Made by a program: the position numbers and the translations under genes. This document shows, one piece after another, positions 14,834 to 22,600 of a stretch of 22,899 nt of DNA. The stretch covers positions 1-22,899 of the forward strand of contig CAYWMP010000091.1 in assembly GCA_964459445.1 (NCBI GenBank). Reading direction: 5' to 3'. Below the pieces are notes generated by a model, which was not told the DNA's origin, made no database searches, and saw only the letters and a list, made by a program, of their open reading frames with translations. Origin of the DNA: CAYWMP01 sp964459445 (GTDB lineage Bacteria; Desulfobacterota; DSM-4660; Desulfatiglandales; HGW-15). How positions within the stretch are numbered: the stretch's first letter is position 1; every line of letters starts with the position of its first letter.

Positions 14834-16570
14834 CTATCCCTGTAATCGTTTGAGATTGTCAACGGCAAAGTCAATCGTCGGATCGAGTTCTAATGCAAAT
14901 TCATAGTAACGAATCGCGTTCTTCTTATCACCCATATCCCGATAATTTGAAGCGATGTTCGCATAATCGATGGCTGAAGAGGGATTGAGCTGAAGGACCT
15001 TTCGAAAAGATTCGATGGCTTTTTCATGTTCTTTCATCTTGAAGTAACAAAAACCCATCAGATTGTAGACATCCGTTCTTTCAGTGTCGTAACTTTCCGC
15101 TTTTTCAAGGGCTGAAAGGGCCTGATTAAAATGTTCCTGGTCCTTCAGGCAATGGGCTAGATAAGAATAGATGCTCGGAATGTCCTCGTTCTTTGGTTCC
15201 AGGGTCAGGGCTTCTTCAAAGTAGGATTGAGCCTTTCTTGCATCATCCATGGAAAGGTGACATAAGCCCATGTAGAATTTTATGTAGTATTCTCCCGGCA
15301 GGGAATGATCCATTTTTTCGAGCTCGTTTAATGCACGCACTGGGTTTCCGGATTCGGCAATCAGTTTTGCTGAAAACAACCCAACGCTTGTTCCTGCAGC
15401 CCGCTCCCTAAAATGGGATCCGGGGATGATGGTATAGAAGGCCGGGATGTCGAGCAGCGAATTTCTTGTATTCACCACGATCACTTCCATGCCTATCCGG
15501 GCAAGGGCTGAGATACAGTTTTCCACTTCGATTCGGATGTTGTCGCTGGATAGGTCCGGGAGCTGATTGATATTTACGACTTCGTCCGTGCGCGTGACAA
15601 ATCGGGCTTCTTCAATGCTCCGAAACTTGGGAAGGCCGCTGGCCACATAATTGGCATTGGTGTTGAAGTCCCCTGCAAGTTGAGCGACTTCGGTGAGGGC
15701 CCGGCTGAATGCCTTTTGAGGATCTGGGGTTGTTCCCGCCGTCCATACAATCTCACTCTTTTCCGGAAAGGTAGCGGGGTCATAGGCTAGAAGACCTACC
15801 GAGGGAATGCCCGTATTTAATGAAAAATCCGTGGGGTATAGTTTGACGCCAGCCTTTGCGTATTTCTTTAACATCTCCAGGACCATAGGGTCAGTTAAAG
15901 AATCAAGGCTAATGGCGGCCGTGTTGAGTTCCTCCCTGCTCACAACTGAAGAGACATGTCTTTCCACGATCTCACATATCCCCTGGCTAAGGGCTTCTTC
16001 AACACAGTTGCCGGCCGATGGACCATTAAACTCATTAATCATATAAAACCAGTTAAAGGGTATAAGGACCTCTTCCCGGCGAGTCAAGTTGTAGGCCCAG
16101 GTCCATTCGAGGGGAAGGGCGGAAAAGACTTCTTTGGCCCTGTCGAGATCATCGGAATCGTCATGAACGGATAAGGCGATGGATTCAAAGGGAATCGTGC
16201 GGTCTTTCAGATTGCGGTATTCTTCAACAAAGAAATTGTCGCTGTTTTTACAAAAACTAAAAAAGCTGTAACGCTCCGCCAGCTCCATGACGGCGCTGGC
16301 TTCCGATTGTTGAGGTGTGCCGCCCTTTCCCATCTGTTTTTTTGTCCCGATGGTGTGTTCGGCATCTTTTCCGCAGAGGCTGAAGTAGACCGGGATATCC
16401 AGCCTGCCATTGTCGATCCGTACAGTGTGTTTCAGGATATCGAGATTTACTCTGTTTAGTTTTTCCCGAAATCTCTTAACGGTTTCTTCAGGCGTGCATA
16501 TCTTGTCCTGATCAAAGGTGTATTCTTTATAGGCATCCTCAAATTCCACTTTATAGGGTTTCAGTTTCAT
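14834..16570 (-). CDS. YcaO-domain protein with C-terminal TPR array
   Basis: Residues 1-400 are a YcaO domain. ATP/Mg-binding features are visible: GKGGT (81-85), SEASAVMELAERY (89-101), EEALSQGICEIVERH (191-205) and SRALTEVAQ (289-297). Residues about 425-578 hold at least four TPR units (for example AIESFRKVLQLNP, AIRYYEFALELDP). YcaO enzymes use ATP to activate backbone amides, forming azolines, thioamides or amidines; E. coli YcaO has a similar length. The proline-rich C-terminus of azole-forming YcaOs is absent. The neighbours are a LarE-type sulfur transferase upstream and a TauE/SafE permease downstream, suggesting sulfur insertion. No precursor peptide or TfuA gene is seen nearby. 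The TPRs probably bind a protein substrate. Confidence 0.9.
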   Translation of the reverse strand: MKLKPYKVEFEDAYKEYTFDQDKICTPEETVKRFREKLNRVNLDILKHTVRIDNGRLDIPVYFSLCGKDAEHTIGTKKQMGKGGTPQQSEASAVMELAERYSFFSFCKNSDNFFVEEYRNLKDRTIPFESIALSVHDDSDDLDRAKEVFSALPLEWTWAYNLTRREEVLIPFNWFYMINEFNGPSAGNCVEEALSQGICEIVERHVSSVVSREELNTAAISLDSLTDPMVLEMLKKYAKAGVKLYPTDFSLNTGIPSVGLLAYDPATFPEKSEIVWTAGTTPDPQKAFSRALTEVAQLAGDFNTNANYVASGLPKFRSIEEARFVTRTDEVVNINQLPDLSSDNIRIEVENCISALARIGMEVIVVNTRNSLLDIPAFYTIIPGSHFRERAAGTSVGLFSAKLIAESGNPVRALNELEKMDHSLPGEYYIKFYMGLCHLSMDDARKAQSYFEEALTLEPKNEDIPSIYSYLAHCLKDQEHFNQALSALEKAESYDTERTDVYNLMGFCYFKMKEHEKAIESFRKVLQLNPSSAIDYANIASNYRDMGDKKNAIRYYEFALELDPTIDFAVDNLKRLQG

Positions 16571-16633
16571 ACGTAATTAGGCCTCTCAAATTCTATGATA
16601 TATTCCATGATTGCGCCCATCGAGCAACCAGCG

Positions 16634-16661
16634 ACGAGTAACAAGTAACGAGTAACAAACT
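16634..16661. repeat. Short tandem repeat ending at the larE stop
   Basis: GAGTAACAA (16636-16644 and 16650-16658) flanks GTAAC, giving a small direct-repeat tract. It directly abuts the larE TGA stop (16662-16664) and lies in the 91-base gap ahead of ycaO. Confidence 0.45.
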
Positions 16662-17516
16662 TCAAGTTTTCATTTTCACATCACATTTAACCCAATTCTC
16701 GTTTTCCAAAACCCTGTTCATACTTCCGGAAACATATCCCTCCAAATCAACAGCGACGTGGACGAATCCTATTTCTCTGAAGTTTTCCAGAATTTTGTCT
16801 CTCAGGCCATCCTTTAGCAGTTTGTCAATATCGCTGGTTTCCACCTCTATCCGGGCTACAGGGCCGTGGTGTCTCACACGGAATTGCTTGAAACCATGTT
16901 GCCCAAGAAAGTCTTCTGCTCTCTCCACCATCTTTAGTTTTTCGATTGTAATTGAATCCCCATAGGGAATTCTGGAAGCCAGGCAAGCCATGGCTGCCTT
17001 GTCCCAGGTGCTAAGCCCCATTTCCTTTGATAGAAAGCGAATTTCTGCCTTTGTGAGCTGTGCATCCATCAGGGGTGCAATCATTCCCATTTCCTTTGCA
17101 GCATCTAATCCCGGGCGATAGTCATCGAGATCGTCCATATTCGCTGCATGGGCAATGTGTTTAATATGACGCTCTTTGGCTATCTTGGTGAGGCTTTGGG
17201 ATAGGGACTTTTTGCAGTGATAGCACCTGTCCGGATTGTTGGCGATGAACTCGGGAAGACAGGTTTCATCGGAAGGAAAGAGGATATGTTCAATGCTCCT
17301 CTCCTTTGTGAATAGGGAGGCCTCTTCCTGTTCAGAGAAGGGGTAGGTTTCGGAAGTGGCTGTGGCCGCCACAAGTTTTTTGCCCAAGGCCTCATGGGCC
17401 ACAGCCAACAAAAAGGTGCTATCGACTCCACCGGAAAACGCGACCATAAGTGATCCAAGATCCTTGATGTCGCGAAAGAGATTTTCTCTTTTCGATTTGG
17501 CTAGGTTTTCATCCAT
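16662..17516 (-). CDS. larE: LarE-type ATP-dependent sulfur transferase
   Basis: The 284-residue protein is a PP-loop ATP pyrophosphatase with FSGGVDSTFLL (SGGVDS at 28-33) and the LarE blocks NPDRCYHCKKSL and MACLASRIPYG. LarE adenylates a carboxylated pyridinium dinucleotide and then adds sulfur during synthesis of the nickel-pincer cofactor. Three cysteines (C98, C101, C178) are present. LarE proteins with only the last one sacrifice that cysteine, whereas three-cysteine forms can hold a [4Fe-4S] cluster and act catalytically, so the latter is predicted. No larA, larB or larC is in the window; a role as sulfur donor to the adjacent ycaO product is an alternative. A 110-base palindromic repeat region lies upstream. 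Confidence 0.88.
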   Translation of the reverse strand: MDENLAKSKRENLFRDIKDLGSLMVAFSGGVDSTFLLAVAHEALGKKLVAATATSETYPFSEQEEASLFTKERSIEHILFPSDETCLPEFIANNPDRCYHCKKSLSQSLTKIAKERHIKHIAHAANMDDLDDYRPGLDAAKEMGMIAPLMDAQLTKAEIRFLSKEMGLSTWDKAAMACLASRIPYGDSITIEKLKMVERAEDFLGQHGFKQFRVRHHGPVARIEVETSDIDKLLKDGLRDKILENFREIGFVHVAVDLEGYVSGSMNRVLENENWVKCDVKMKT

Positions 17517-17548
17517 AGGAATGAATTCAGTTCGCCTCGCTCACAATT

Positions 17549-17688
17549 GGAATAATGGAATAAAGGAATGAAGGAATAATGGGTTCTAGAAAATTTGAAC
17601 AATGGTTTGTTGGGAAATTACGATTGGCATAGAAGGATTAAAATGGAAATTTCCCTTTTAATCCAATATTCCAACATTCCATCATTCC
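17549..17688. repeat. Inverted arrays of an 8-bp repeat around a 30-bp palindrome
   Basis: Four in-phase copies of GGAATNAN-type 8-mers (17549-17580) face three inverted copies (17665-17688). Midway, 17635-17664 is a near-perfect 30-bp palindrome beginning GGATTAAAATGGAAATTTCC, with one mismatched pair. It lies upstream of larE. Nothing else can be named in 17689-17963. Confidence 0.6.
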
Positions 17689-17963
17689 TCGCGTGATGCG
17701 AAAAACCAACACTCAATGAATACCAGTGAACTCTGGAATTTGTAGAATTTACGATATTCATAATTATAACCCATTCTCGGCCACGTGAAAATGGAGATTA
17801 TCACAATCCCGATGTACCCTTTTGGAGCTTCATAGTCCAAATTTCAACAGAGGCTTTATGTACTACATGGTGGCATATTTTTCAAGGGCAAAACCGGGAC
17901 AGAAATGCGGATGTTGCTGTGCAGACGCATTGCTACGGCAGGTGGAATTTTTACGAAGCCGTG

Positions 17964-18542
17964 CTATTGGATAGGCCATATGATGAAAATAGCGGGATCC
18001 CAAAGCATGTGGGAGACAAGTACCGGGAAAAGGGCGCCGGTAAGCCAATACAAAACGCTCCAGAAGAATCCGCAGGTGAGGGCCGCAAGTATCAAAACAG
18101 GGTTTGCAGTAACCAGATGAACGGCCGTGTAGAGAAGGGTCGTCAGCAAAACAGCGGTCAAGCCGGTCCATTTGATAGAGAAGTAACGTTGAATGAAGCC
18201 TCGCCAGAAGATCTCTTCACCAAAACCGATGGGGAAAAAGAGAAGTAGCCCTACAATGTATGGCGGAAGGATACCGCGATTTGCGTAGATAGATTGGAGG
18301 TTTTCAGAACGATGGGGGAGTAAGTCCGGCAGCAGTTCCGATATGAGAATCAAACTTTTGTTCCCAAGCCAAAAGAGGATGTAAAGGACAACTGCAGATG
18401 AGATACCATAGAATAGATTAATCCAGGTTATTTCTTTTCGCGGGAAGATCGGCCGGACAAAATAGAAAGATATGATGGCGAGCACTGAGGTGCTTATAGA
18501 CATCAATAACCAGAAATTAAGAGGGTGCCAGACGAACATCAC
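17964..18542 (-). CDS. CPBP-family intramembrane metalloprotease
   Basis: The 192-residue membrane protein has the CPBP (Abi/CAAX-protease-like) motifs: GEEIFWRGF (Glu-Glu and Arg), LLYTAVHL (His) and SHMLWD (His/Asp). These form the catalytic glutamate and metal ligands within the membrane. About six hydrophobic segments are visible. Members process prenylated proteins or mature peptides, but most bacterial ones lack a known substrate. The start is uncertain: GTG 18542 has no good ribosome binding site, and the frame stays open upstream with a plausible hydrophobic segment (EKGVLISIILAFVLW). It follows the UbiA gene closely on the same strand. Confidence 0.83.
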   Translation of the reverse strand: MMFVWHPLNFWLLMSISTSVLAIISFYFVRPIFPRKEITWINLFYGISSAVVLYILFWLGNKSLILISELLPDLLPHRSENLQSIYANRGILPPYIVGLLLFFPIGFGEEIFWRGFIQRYFSIKWTGLTAVLLTTLLYTAVHLVTANPVLILAALTCGFFWSVLYWLTGALFPVLVSHMLWDPAIFIIWPIQ

Positions 18543-18613
18543 CGTCCATAGGACAAATGCCAGGATAATGCTAATTAGGACGCCCTTTTCAAGGGATATA
18601 CCGATCGATATTT

Positions 18614-19531
18614 TTATAAGATCACCAAATAATGGGCAAGCAGCGCAATAATCGTGAGTATGCCAAAGGCGAGATGAAGCTGGGCTGTCGCCGCGTCGAC
18701 CATGGCAAAGTTTTGAATGGGATCCTGGTCTTTTTGACGGACCATTTTGACCAGCTTGATGGCCAACGGTAATGAGAGAAATATGATGAATGACGTCATC
18801 GGCAGGTCGGCCAAAGCGATGAGAATGACGGTCAAGACGTATGCGCCGAAAACCAATGCGTAGTAAATGAGCTTTGAGGCATTTTCACCAATAATGATGG
18901 GCACTGTTCGTATTTTCACCATGCTGTCGTTTTCAATATCCCGCAGGTTGTTGCTGTGAAGAATTGCATCGACAAGGAGTGCAATCGGTAGGGCATAAAG
19001 CACGGGGGTCCATGAGAAACGATGGGCCTGAACAAAATATGCCCCTAAAACCATGGCAGGACCAAAGGAAACAAATACGGCGAGATCACCCAGGGCCCTA
19101 TACTTGAATGCGATGGGGTCGGCCGTATAAAAAACGGCAAATACCCCTCCGATCAGAATAAGCCAAAGCAAGAATGATCCGTTTGGAGTTGTAAGCACCA
19201 AGTAAAGACCGATCGCAGCAGCGATGGCCAAAGCGAACCATCCGCCCAGCAATATTTCAAAGGGTTTCATCTTCTCTTCCACGAGGACACCGCTCGAACC
19301 AAAGGTTCCGTGACGGTCCACATGGGTTTTGTAATCAAAAAAATCGGACAATAGGTTGGCGCCAGCATGGGCAATCATGCAGCCGAAAAGGGTCAAAAGA
19401 AAGTGAATCCAAAGAAAATTCAAATCAGGATTTTCGAGAATGGCGATAATTGCACCCAAAATGGGTGGAATAAGGCTTACTGTGAATGAGAAGGGGCGCA
19501 CCGCCCTCCACCATAATGAAACACTCGACAT
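18614..19531 (-). CDS. UbiA-family prenyltransferase, possibly MenA-like
   Basis: The 305-residue integral membrane protein has two aspartate-rich prenyl-diphosphate-binding motifs: NLLSDFFDYKTHVD (residues 59-72) and NNLRDIENDS (194-203), the latter followed by RTVPIIIG. About eight to nine hydrophobic segments are present. The layout, especially HSNNLRDIENDSMVKIRT, is closest to 1,4-dihydroxy-2-naphthoate prenyltransferase (MenA), which makes demethylmenaquinone; other quinone or lipid substrates are possible. No other menaquinone gene is nearby. GGAGG six bases before the ATG fixes the start. The CPBP protease gene follows and may be co-transcribed. Confidence 0.85.
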   Translation of the reverse strand: MSSVSLWWRAVRPFSFTVSLIPPILGAIIAILENPDLNFLWIHFLLTLFGCMIAHAGANLLSDFFDYKTHVDRHGTFGSSGVLVEEKMKPFEILLGGWFALAIAAAIGLYLVLTTPNGSFLLWLILIGGVFAVFYTADPIAFKYRALGDLAVFVSFGPAMVLGAYFVQAHRFSWTPVLYALPIALLVDAILHSNNLRDIENDSMVKIRTVPIIIGENASKLIYYALVFGAYVLTVILIALADLPMTSFIIFLSLPLAIKLVKMVRQKDQDPIQNFAMVDAATAQLHLAFGILTIIALLAHYLVIL

Positions 19532-19689
19532 GTCATGCCTCCATAGAAATGCATTCGGCGCCTAATTCGACAAAGGCTTGGCCTTTATGCCCCCCCGCGC
19601 CACCTCATCGACGAGGAACATATACACGAAGTAGGACCTCATATCCAGCCAAAAATAAATCGAAAGACGGCTATCCAGGACTTGGTGCT

Positions 19690-19843
19690 GTTGAAACCTT
19701 TGCAAAATGCTCAATTTTGGTCAAGGTCAAGGTCGACGAGGATTTTAGCCACAGGAATACTCGAAGTATTTTGAGGACTAGAATCGGGGTCTGAAGCAGA
19801 GATTGGGCAAAAGGGAGCGTTTTGCAAAAGTCTCACGTTCAAC
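19690..19843. repeat. MITE-like hairpin element at the end of the ADP-ribosylglycohydrolase gene
   Basis: Outer GTTGAA (19690-19695) and TTCAAC (19838-19843) are inverted, as are CCTTTGCAAAATGCTC (19697-19712) and GAGCGTTTTGCAAAAG (19815-19830; 14 of 16 pair). The centre is the hairpin AATACT-CGA-AGTATT (19756-19770), flanked by further complementary sequence. No ORF is present. The right end supplies the TGA stop of the neighbouring gene. The rest of 19532-19689 shows nothing clear. Confidence 0.65.
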
Positions 19844-20765
19844 ACTGCAATATATTAAAAAGCTTTATTGCCAATTCTTCGAGGTAATCCCTGTTCTCAA
19901 GTTTCCGTGTCCATTCATCGGGAATGGCCTCGATACCCAAATAGGCGCCCGAGATGGCGCAGGCCATAGCGCCAAGCGTATCCCGGTCCCCACCATTAAG
20001 TATGGCGCAGGTTAGACAGGCCTCAAAAGAATTGGGATTTTTCAAAAAGGCATAAATGGCAAAGGGCATGGATTCATGGACTGCAACGCTCCTCCCGATT
20101 CTGTCCGCAACGACCTGGGAAGAAACGCCTTCCGTGATGCAATCTCGGACCATCCCCATTTTCATTCGAATCTCAGGCGTGCGTGCAAAGTCAATGAGAG
20201 CCCTCATGAATGGGTCCAATGGAAACTCTTCCCCTGGCATAAGCTTAACGGCTTGGGCTATTGCCAAGGCCTGCACAGCAGCACCATCCATTCCAATTGG
20301 ATGGGCATGTGTTACTTCAGCTGAGGCCGACGCAGTACCATAAATGTTTTCTGCATTATGGAAAAAGAGGCCAACAGGAACAATTCTCATCGCTGCGCCG
20401 TTTCCAAGAGATCCGGTACCCCCGAATAGCATTCGAGCGGCGTCCGGGTAGTTAATATCATGCTTCCGGACCAGTGAAAAAATGGTCGGTGGTCCGGACG
20501 CATACCCGCGCCAGGGTTCGCGCTGAAAATTGCGATTGAATGAATCACCAAGGTTGCGTTTATTGATCAACCCTTTCTCGATAATCGATTCTGCAAGACC
20601 AATGGCCATGGCCGTGTCATCGGTGTAACGAAGTAGAGAGGCGCGATTTACATTGAGAAACAATTGTTTTTCATGAGGATGTGAAAAGGCCATCTCTCCA
20701 ATAGCATCACCAAGGGCACTGCCTAAGATGCCTCCCAGGAATTTTGATTTAGGGTCAACGTTCAT
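19839..20765 (-). CDS. ADP-ribosylglycohydrolase (DraG-like)
   Basis: The 308-residue protein has the di-metal ligand blocks of the family: GSALGDAIGE near residue 15, RYTDDTAMAIGLAE (47-60), SLGNGAAMRI near 120 and GGDRDTLGAMACAISGAYLG (258-277). These enzymes remove ADP-ribose from proteins or small molecules; DraG itself reactivates nitrogenase reductase, but no nif or draT gene is near, so the target is unknown. ATG 20765 is preferred; a TTG two codons earlier is possible, and neither has a strong ribosome binding site. The stop codon lies inside a MITE-like element, so the last residues may derive from it. It is probably cytoplasmic. Confidence 0.87.
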   Translation of the reverse strand: MNVDPKSKFLGGILGSALGDAIGEMAFSHPHEKQLFLNVNRASLLRYTDDTAMAIGLAESIIEKGLINKRNLGDSFNRNFQREPWRGYASGPPTIFSLVRKHDINYPDAARMLFGGTGSLGNGAAMRIVPVGLFFHNAENIYGTASASAEVTHAHPIGMDGAAVQALAIAQAVKLMPGEEFPLDPFMRALIDFARTPEIRMKMGMVRDCITEGVSSQVVADRIGRSVAVHESMPFAIYAFLKNPNSFEACLTCAILNGGDRDTLGAMACAISGAYLGIEAIPDEWTRKLENRDYLEELAIKLFNILQC

Positions 20766-20797
20766 ATTCAAAACGGGATATCTTGCCGATTGAAGAA

Positions 20798-20840
20798 TCG
20801 TATTTGGAATTTAATGCTTGGAATTTGAGATTTCAAATCC
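20798..20840. repeat. Single arm of the TATTTGGAAT-type intergenic repeat
   Basis: TATTTGGAATTTAATGCTTGG and the following GAATTTGAGATTTC resemble the right arm at 2431-2480. It lies just upstream of the ADP-ribosylglycohydrolase gene. The rest of the gap to the HU gene (20841-21032) has no supported feature. Confidence 0.4.
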
Positions 20841-21032
20841 AATGCTGCATCTCCCAAACCTTTTGTCAAGAGCTAAGAGGCTCGAAATTATGGAAAATGT
20901 GGAAAATGGGATACCTTAAATATCATGGATCAAGAAAATTCGGTATCTTATGGACAACCCATATGCAGGAGTGGTACCCAAGTCAAAACGCTGAAAAACG
21001 CGCCCAAAAAGGCATTCCACTCTATTTTATGG

Positions 21033-21061
21033 TTGCAATTTAAAAAGAAATCGAATATGGT
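21033..21061 (+). promoter_or_regulatory. Candidate promoter of the HU gene
   Basis: TTGCAA (21033-21038) and TATGGT (21056-21061) are 17 bases apart in AT-rich DNA, about 50 bases before the HU start. The leader ends in a strong purine-rich ribosome binding site (AGGAGAAAGGAGGAGGAGGT). Confidence 0.45.
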
Positions 21062-21116
21062 GCCGTAAATTTCCAGACTTGTCCGTGAACATATTTAGGA
21101 GAAAGGAGGAGGAGGT

Positions 21117-21386
21117 ATGAACAAAGGAGATTTGGTCAATGAGGTGGCCAAAGTAGTGAGCACCAAAAAGGAAGCCCAAGCGGCTGTGGATACGGTGTTC
21201 GCAAGCATCACCAAGGCTTTGAAAAAGAAGCAAACAGTTACGCTCGTAGGTTTTGGTACGTTCAAGGTGGATAAGAGAAAGGCGAGGAAAGGGAGGAATC
21301 CTCAGACCGGCGAACCCATCAAGATTAAAGCGAAGAAGGTTCCAAAATTCGTAGCTGGCAAGGCATTGAAAGACACTGTAAAATAA
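21117..21386 (+). CDS. HU-family DNA-binding protein
   Basis: The 89-residue protein is a standard-length HU/IHF-family histone-like protein. It starts MNKGDLVNEVAK, with the core VTLVGFGTFKV and the DNA-binding arm RKGRNPQTGEPIKI, where the arm-tip Asn-Pro intercalates into DNA. HU bends DNA and compacts the nucleoid as a dimer. The very strong ribosome binding site suggests high expression. The gene is monocistronic: a textbook terminator follows 24 bases after the stop. Whether it is HU-alpha, HU-beta or an IHF-like variant cannot be told from sequence alone. Confidence 0.95.
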   Translation: MNKGDLVNEVAKVVSTKKEAQAAVDTVFASITKALKKKQTVTLVGFGTFKVDKRKARKGRNPQTGEPIKIKAKKVPKFVAGKALKDTVK

Positions 21387-21409
21387 ATCCCCATAACATA
21401 TCTATAATC

Positions 21410-21456
21410 AAAGCCCTCATTAGGCAGGTTAGCAGCCTAATGAGGGCTTTTATTTT
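21410..21456 (+). terminator. Strong intrinsic terminator of the HU gene
   Basis: AAAGCCCTCATTAGGC (21410-21425) and GCCTAATGAGGGCTTT (21435-21450) form a perfect 16-bp stem with a nine-base loop, followed by TATTTT. Confidence 0.92.
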
Positions 21457-21468
21457 GGGCGATTGCTC

Positions 21469-22395
21469 ATGTTGAAGAGGACACCGAAGTATTGCGTTCA
21501 ACTCTTTGTAGCGGCATTATCTTTGTTTGCGAAGCCCAATCTCCCCTGTGCAAGTGAAGTCGCCAGGATAAAAGGGGACGGGGTGAGGGTATTGTATGAG
21601 AATTCGCTTGATGCTGCGGCAAGGGAGGTATTGGGGCTATATCCCGTGATCAGGCAAGAACTTGAACAAAGATTCCTCTGGAAAGTTTCTTTTGAGACGA
21701 CGATAGTCCTTATGATGGACAACAAAGAATTTCAGAGGGTTTCCGGAAGCAATATCGTCGTCGCTTTTGCTGTTCCCCATAAGAACCTGATCGTAATCGA
21801 CATGACAAAAATGACAATATATCCCTTCTCATTAGAGACAACCATGAAACATGAATTGTGCCATCTTCTTTTGCATTGGCACATTCCGAAGGATGTCATG
21901 CCCAGATGGGTGGATGAAGGCGTGGCCCAATGGACCAGCGACGGCATCAGCGAGATTATGATGGATAGAAAACGGTCCAGGCTGGAGAAGGCGATCTTGG
22001 GAGGCAGGGCAATACACATTGATCCGCTAAGACAAGGTTTCCCAAGCGGTAAGGAAGAACTGTTCCTTGCCTATGAGGTGAGCAAGAGTCTGGTAGAACA
22101 TATCGTCAGAGAATGGGGACATGAGGGCCTGCTGTCTCTGCTCAATTACTTGAAGCAAGGAGAGGACATCGAAGGGGCTTTGGGTCATGCATTCTCTATA
22201 TCAATGGAAAACCTGAGACGTGATTGGCTTAAAGAACTCGACAAAAAGATTACATGGTTTACCTATCTGAGTATTCACCTTTACGAGATACTCTTTTTTC
22301 TGGGAGCGCTGGTAACGATATTCGGGTTTGTGAAGATCTTGTTGAAAAAGAGGGCCTATAGACGGGAGGAAGAAAGCATAGATCAGCCACACTAA
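21469..22395 (+). CDS. Peptidase MA-like gluzincin, membrane anchored
   Basis: The 308-residue protein begins with a hydrophobic export signal (about residues 8-28, ending PCAS). It has a zinc-protease site HELCH (128-132) and a third ligand in WVDEGVAQW (Glu near 150), the peptidase-MA arrangement. A transmembrane helix near residues 258-285 (IHLYEILFFLGALVTIFGFV) and a basic tail (KKRAYRR) anchor it with the protease outside the cytoplasm. The substrate is unknown. ATG 21469 is taken as the start, although no good ribosome binding site precedes it and the HU terminator ends only about 12 bases upstream. The TAA stop is directly followed by an intergenic repeat. Confidence 0.85.
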   Translation: MLKRTPKYCVQLFVAALSLFAKPNLPCASEVARIKGDGVRVLYENSLDAAAREVLGLYPVIRQELEQRFLWKVSFETTIVLMMDNKEFQRVSGSNIVVAFAVPHKNLIVIDMTKMTIYPFSLETTMKHELCHLLLHWHIPKDVMPRWVDEGVAQWTSDGISEIMMDRKRSRLEKAILGGRAIHIDPLRQGFPSGKEELFLAYEVSKSLVEHIVREWGHEGLLSLLNYLKQGEDIEGALGHAFSISMENLRRDWLKELDKKITWFTYLSIHLYEILFFLGALVTIFGFVKILLKKRAYRREEESIDQPH

Positions 22396-22445
22396 ATTCC
22401 AAATACCAAATCCTAAATATTCGACAGGATAACAGGATCAACAAG
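22396..22445. repeat. Intergenic repeat directly after the peptidase stop
   Basis: ATTCCAAATACCAAATCC starts on the base after the TAA stop and resembles the left arm at 2357-2372. It runs into ATTCGACAGGATAACAGGAT, a second repeat type. Confidence 0.45.
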
Positions 22446-22468
22446 TTTTTTTAGCTGCGAACCCGAAA

Positions 22469-22600
22469 ATCGTCAAAAAACACCGCCTAAAGCGGGGGTC
22501 CGATATGGCTATATCGGAACCAATGTGGAGATCTTGAATGACAGTAATAAGTTCCACTTATTATTGTTATCAAATGCTCCACATAATGTTTTTTGACGAT
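22469..22600. repeat. 132-bp element with 14-bp terminal inverted repeats and three hairpins
   Basis: The ends ATCGTCAAAAAACA (22469-22482) and TGTTTTTTGACGAT (22587-22600) are perfect inverted repeats. Inside are CCGC-CTAAA-GCGG (22483-22495), a stem of about 10 bp with a GGCT loop (22497-22521), and a long two-part hairpin: TGTGGAG/CTCCACA (22524-22530, 22577-22583) enclosing ACAGTAATAAG/CTTATTATTGT (22541-22551, 22557-22567). No ORF and no clear target-site duplication are seen. It could be a MITE or the DNA of a structured RNA. Confidence 0.7.

Noticed and set aside
17549..17688. CRISPR-like array
   Set aside because: Units are 8 bp with no unique spacers and occur in inverted sets; no cas genes are present.
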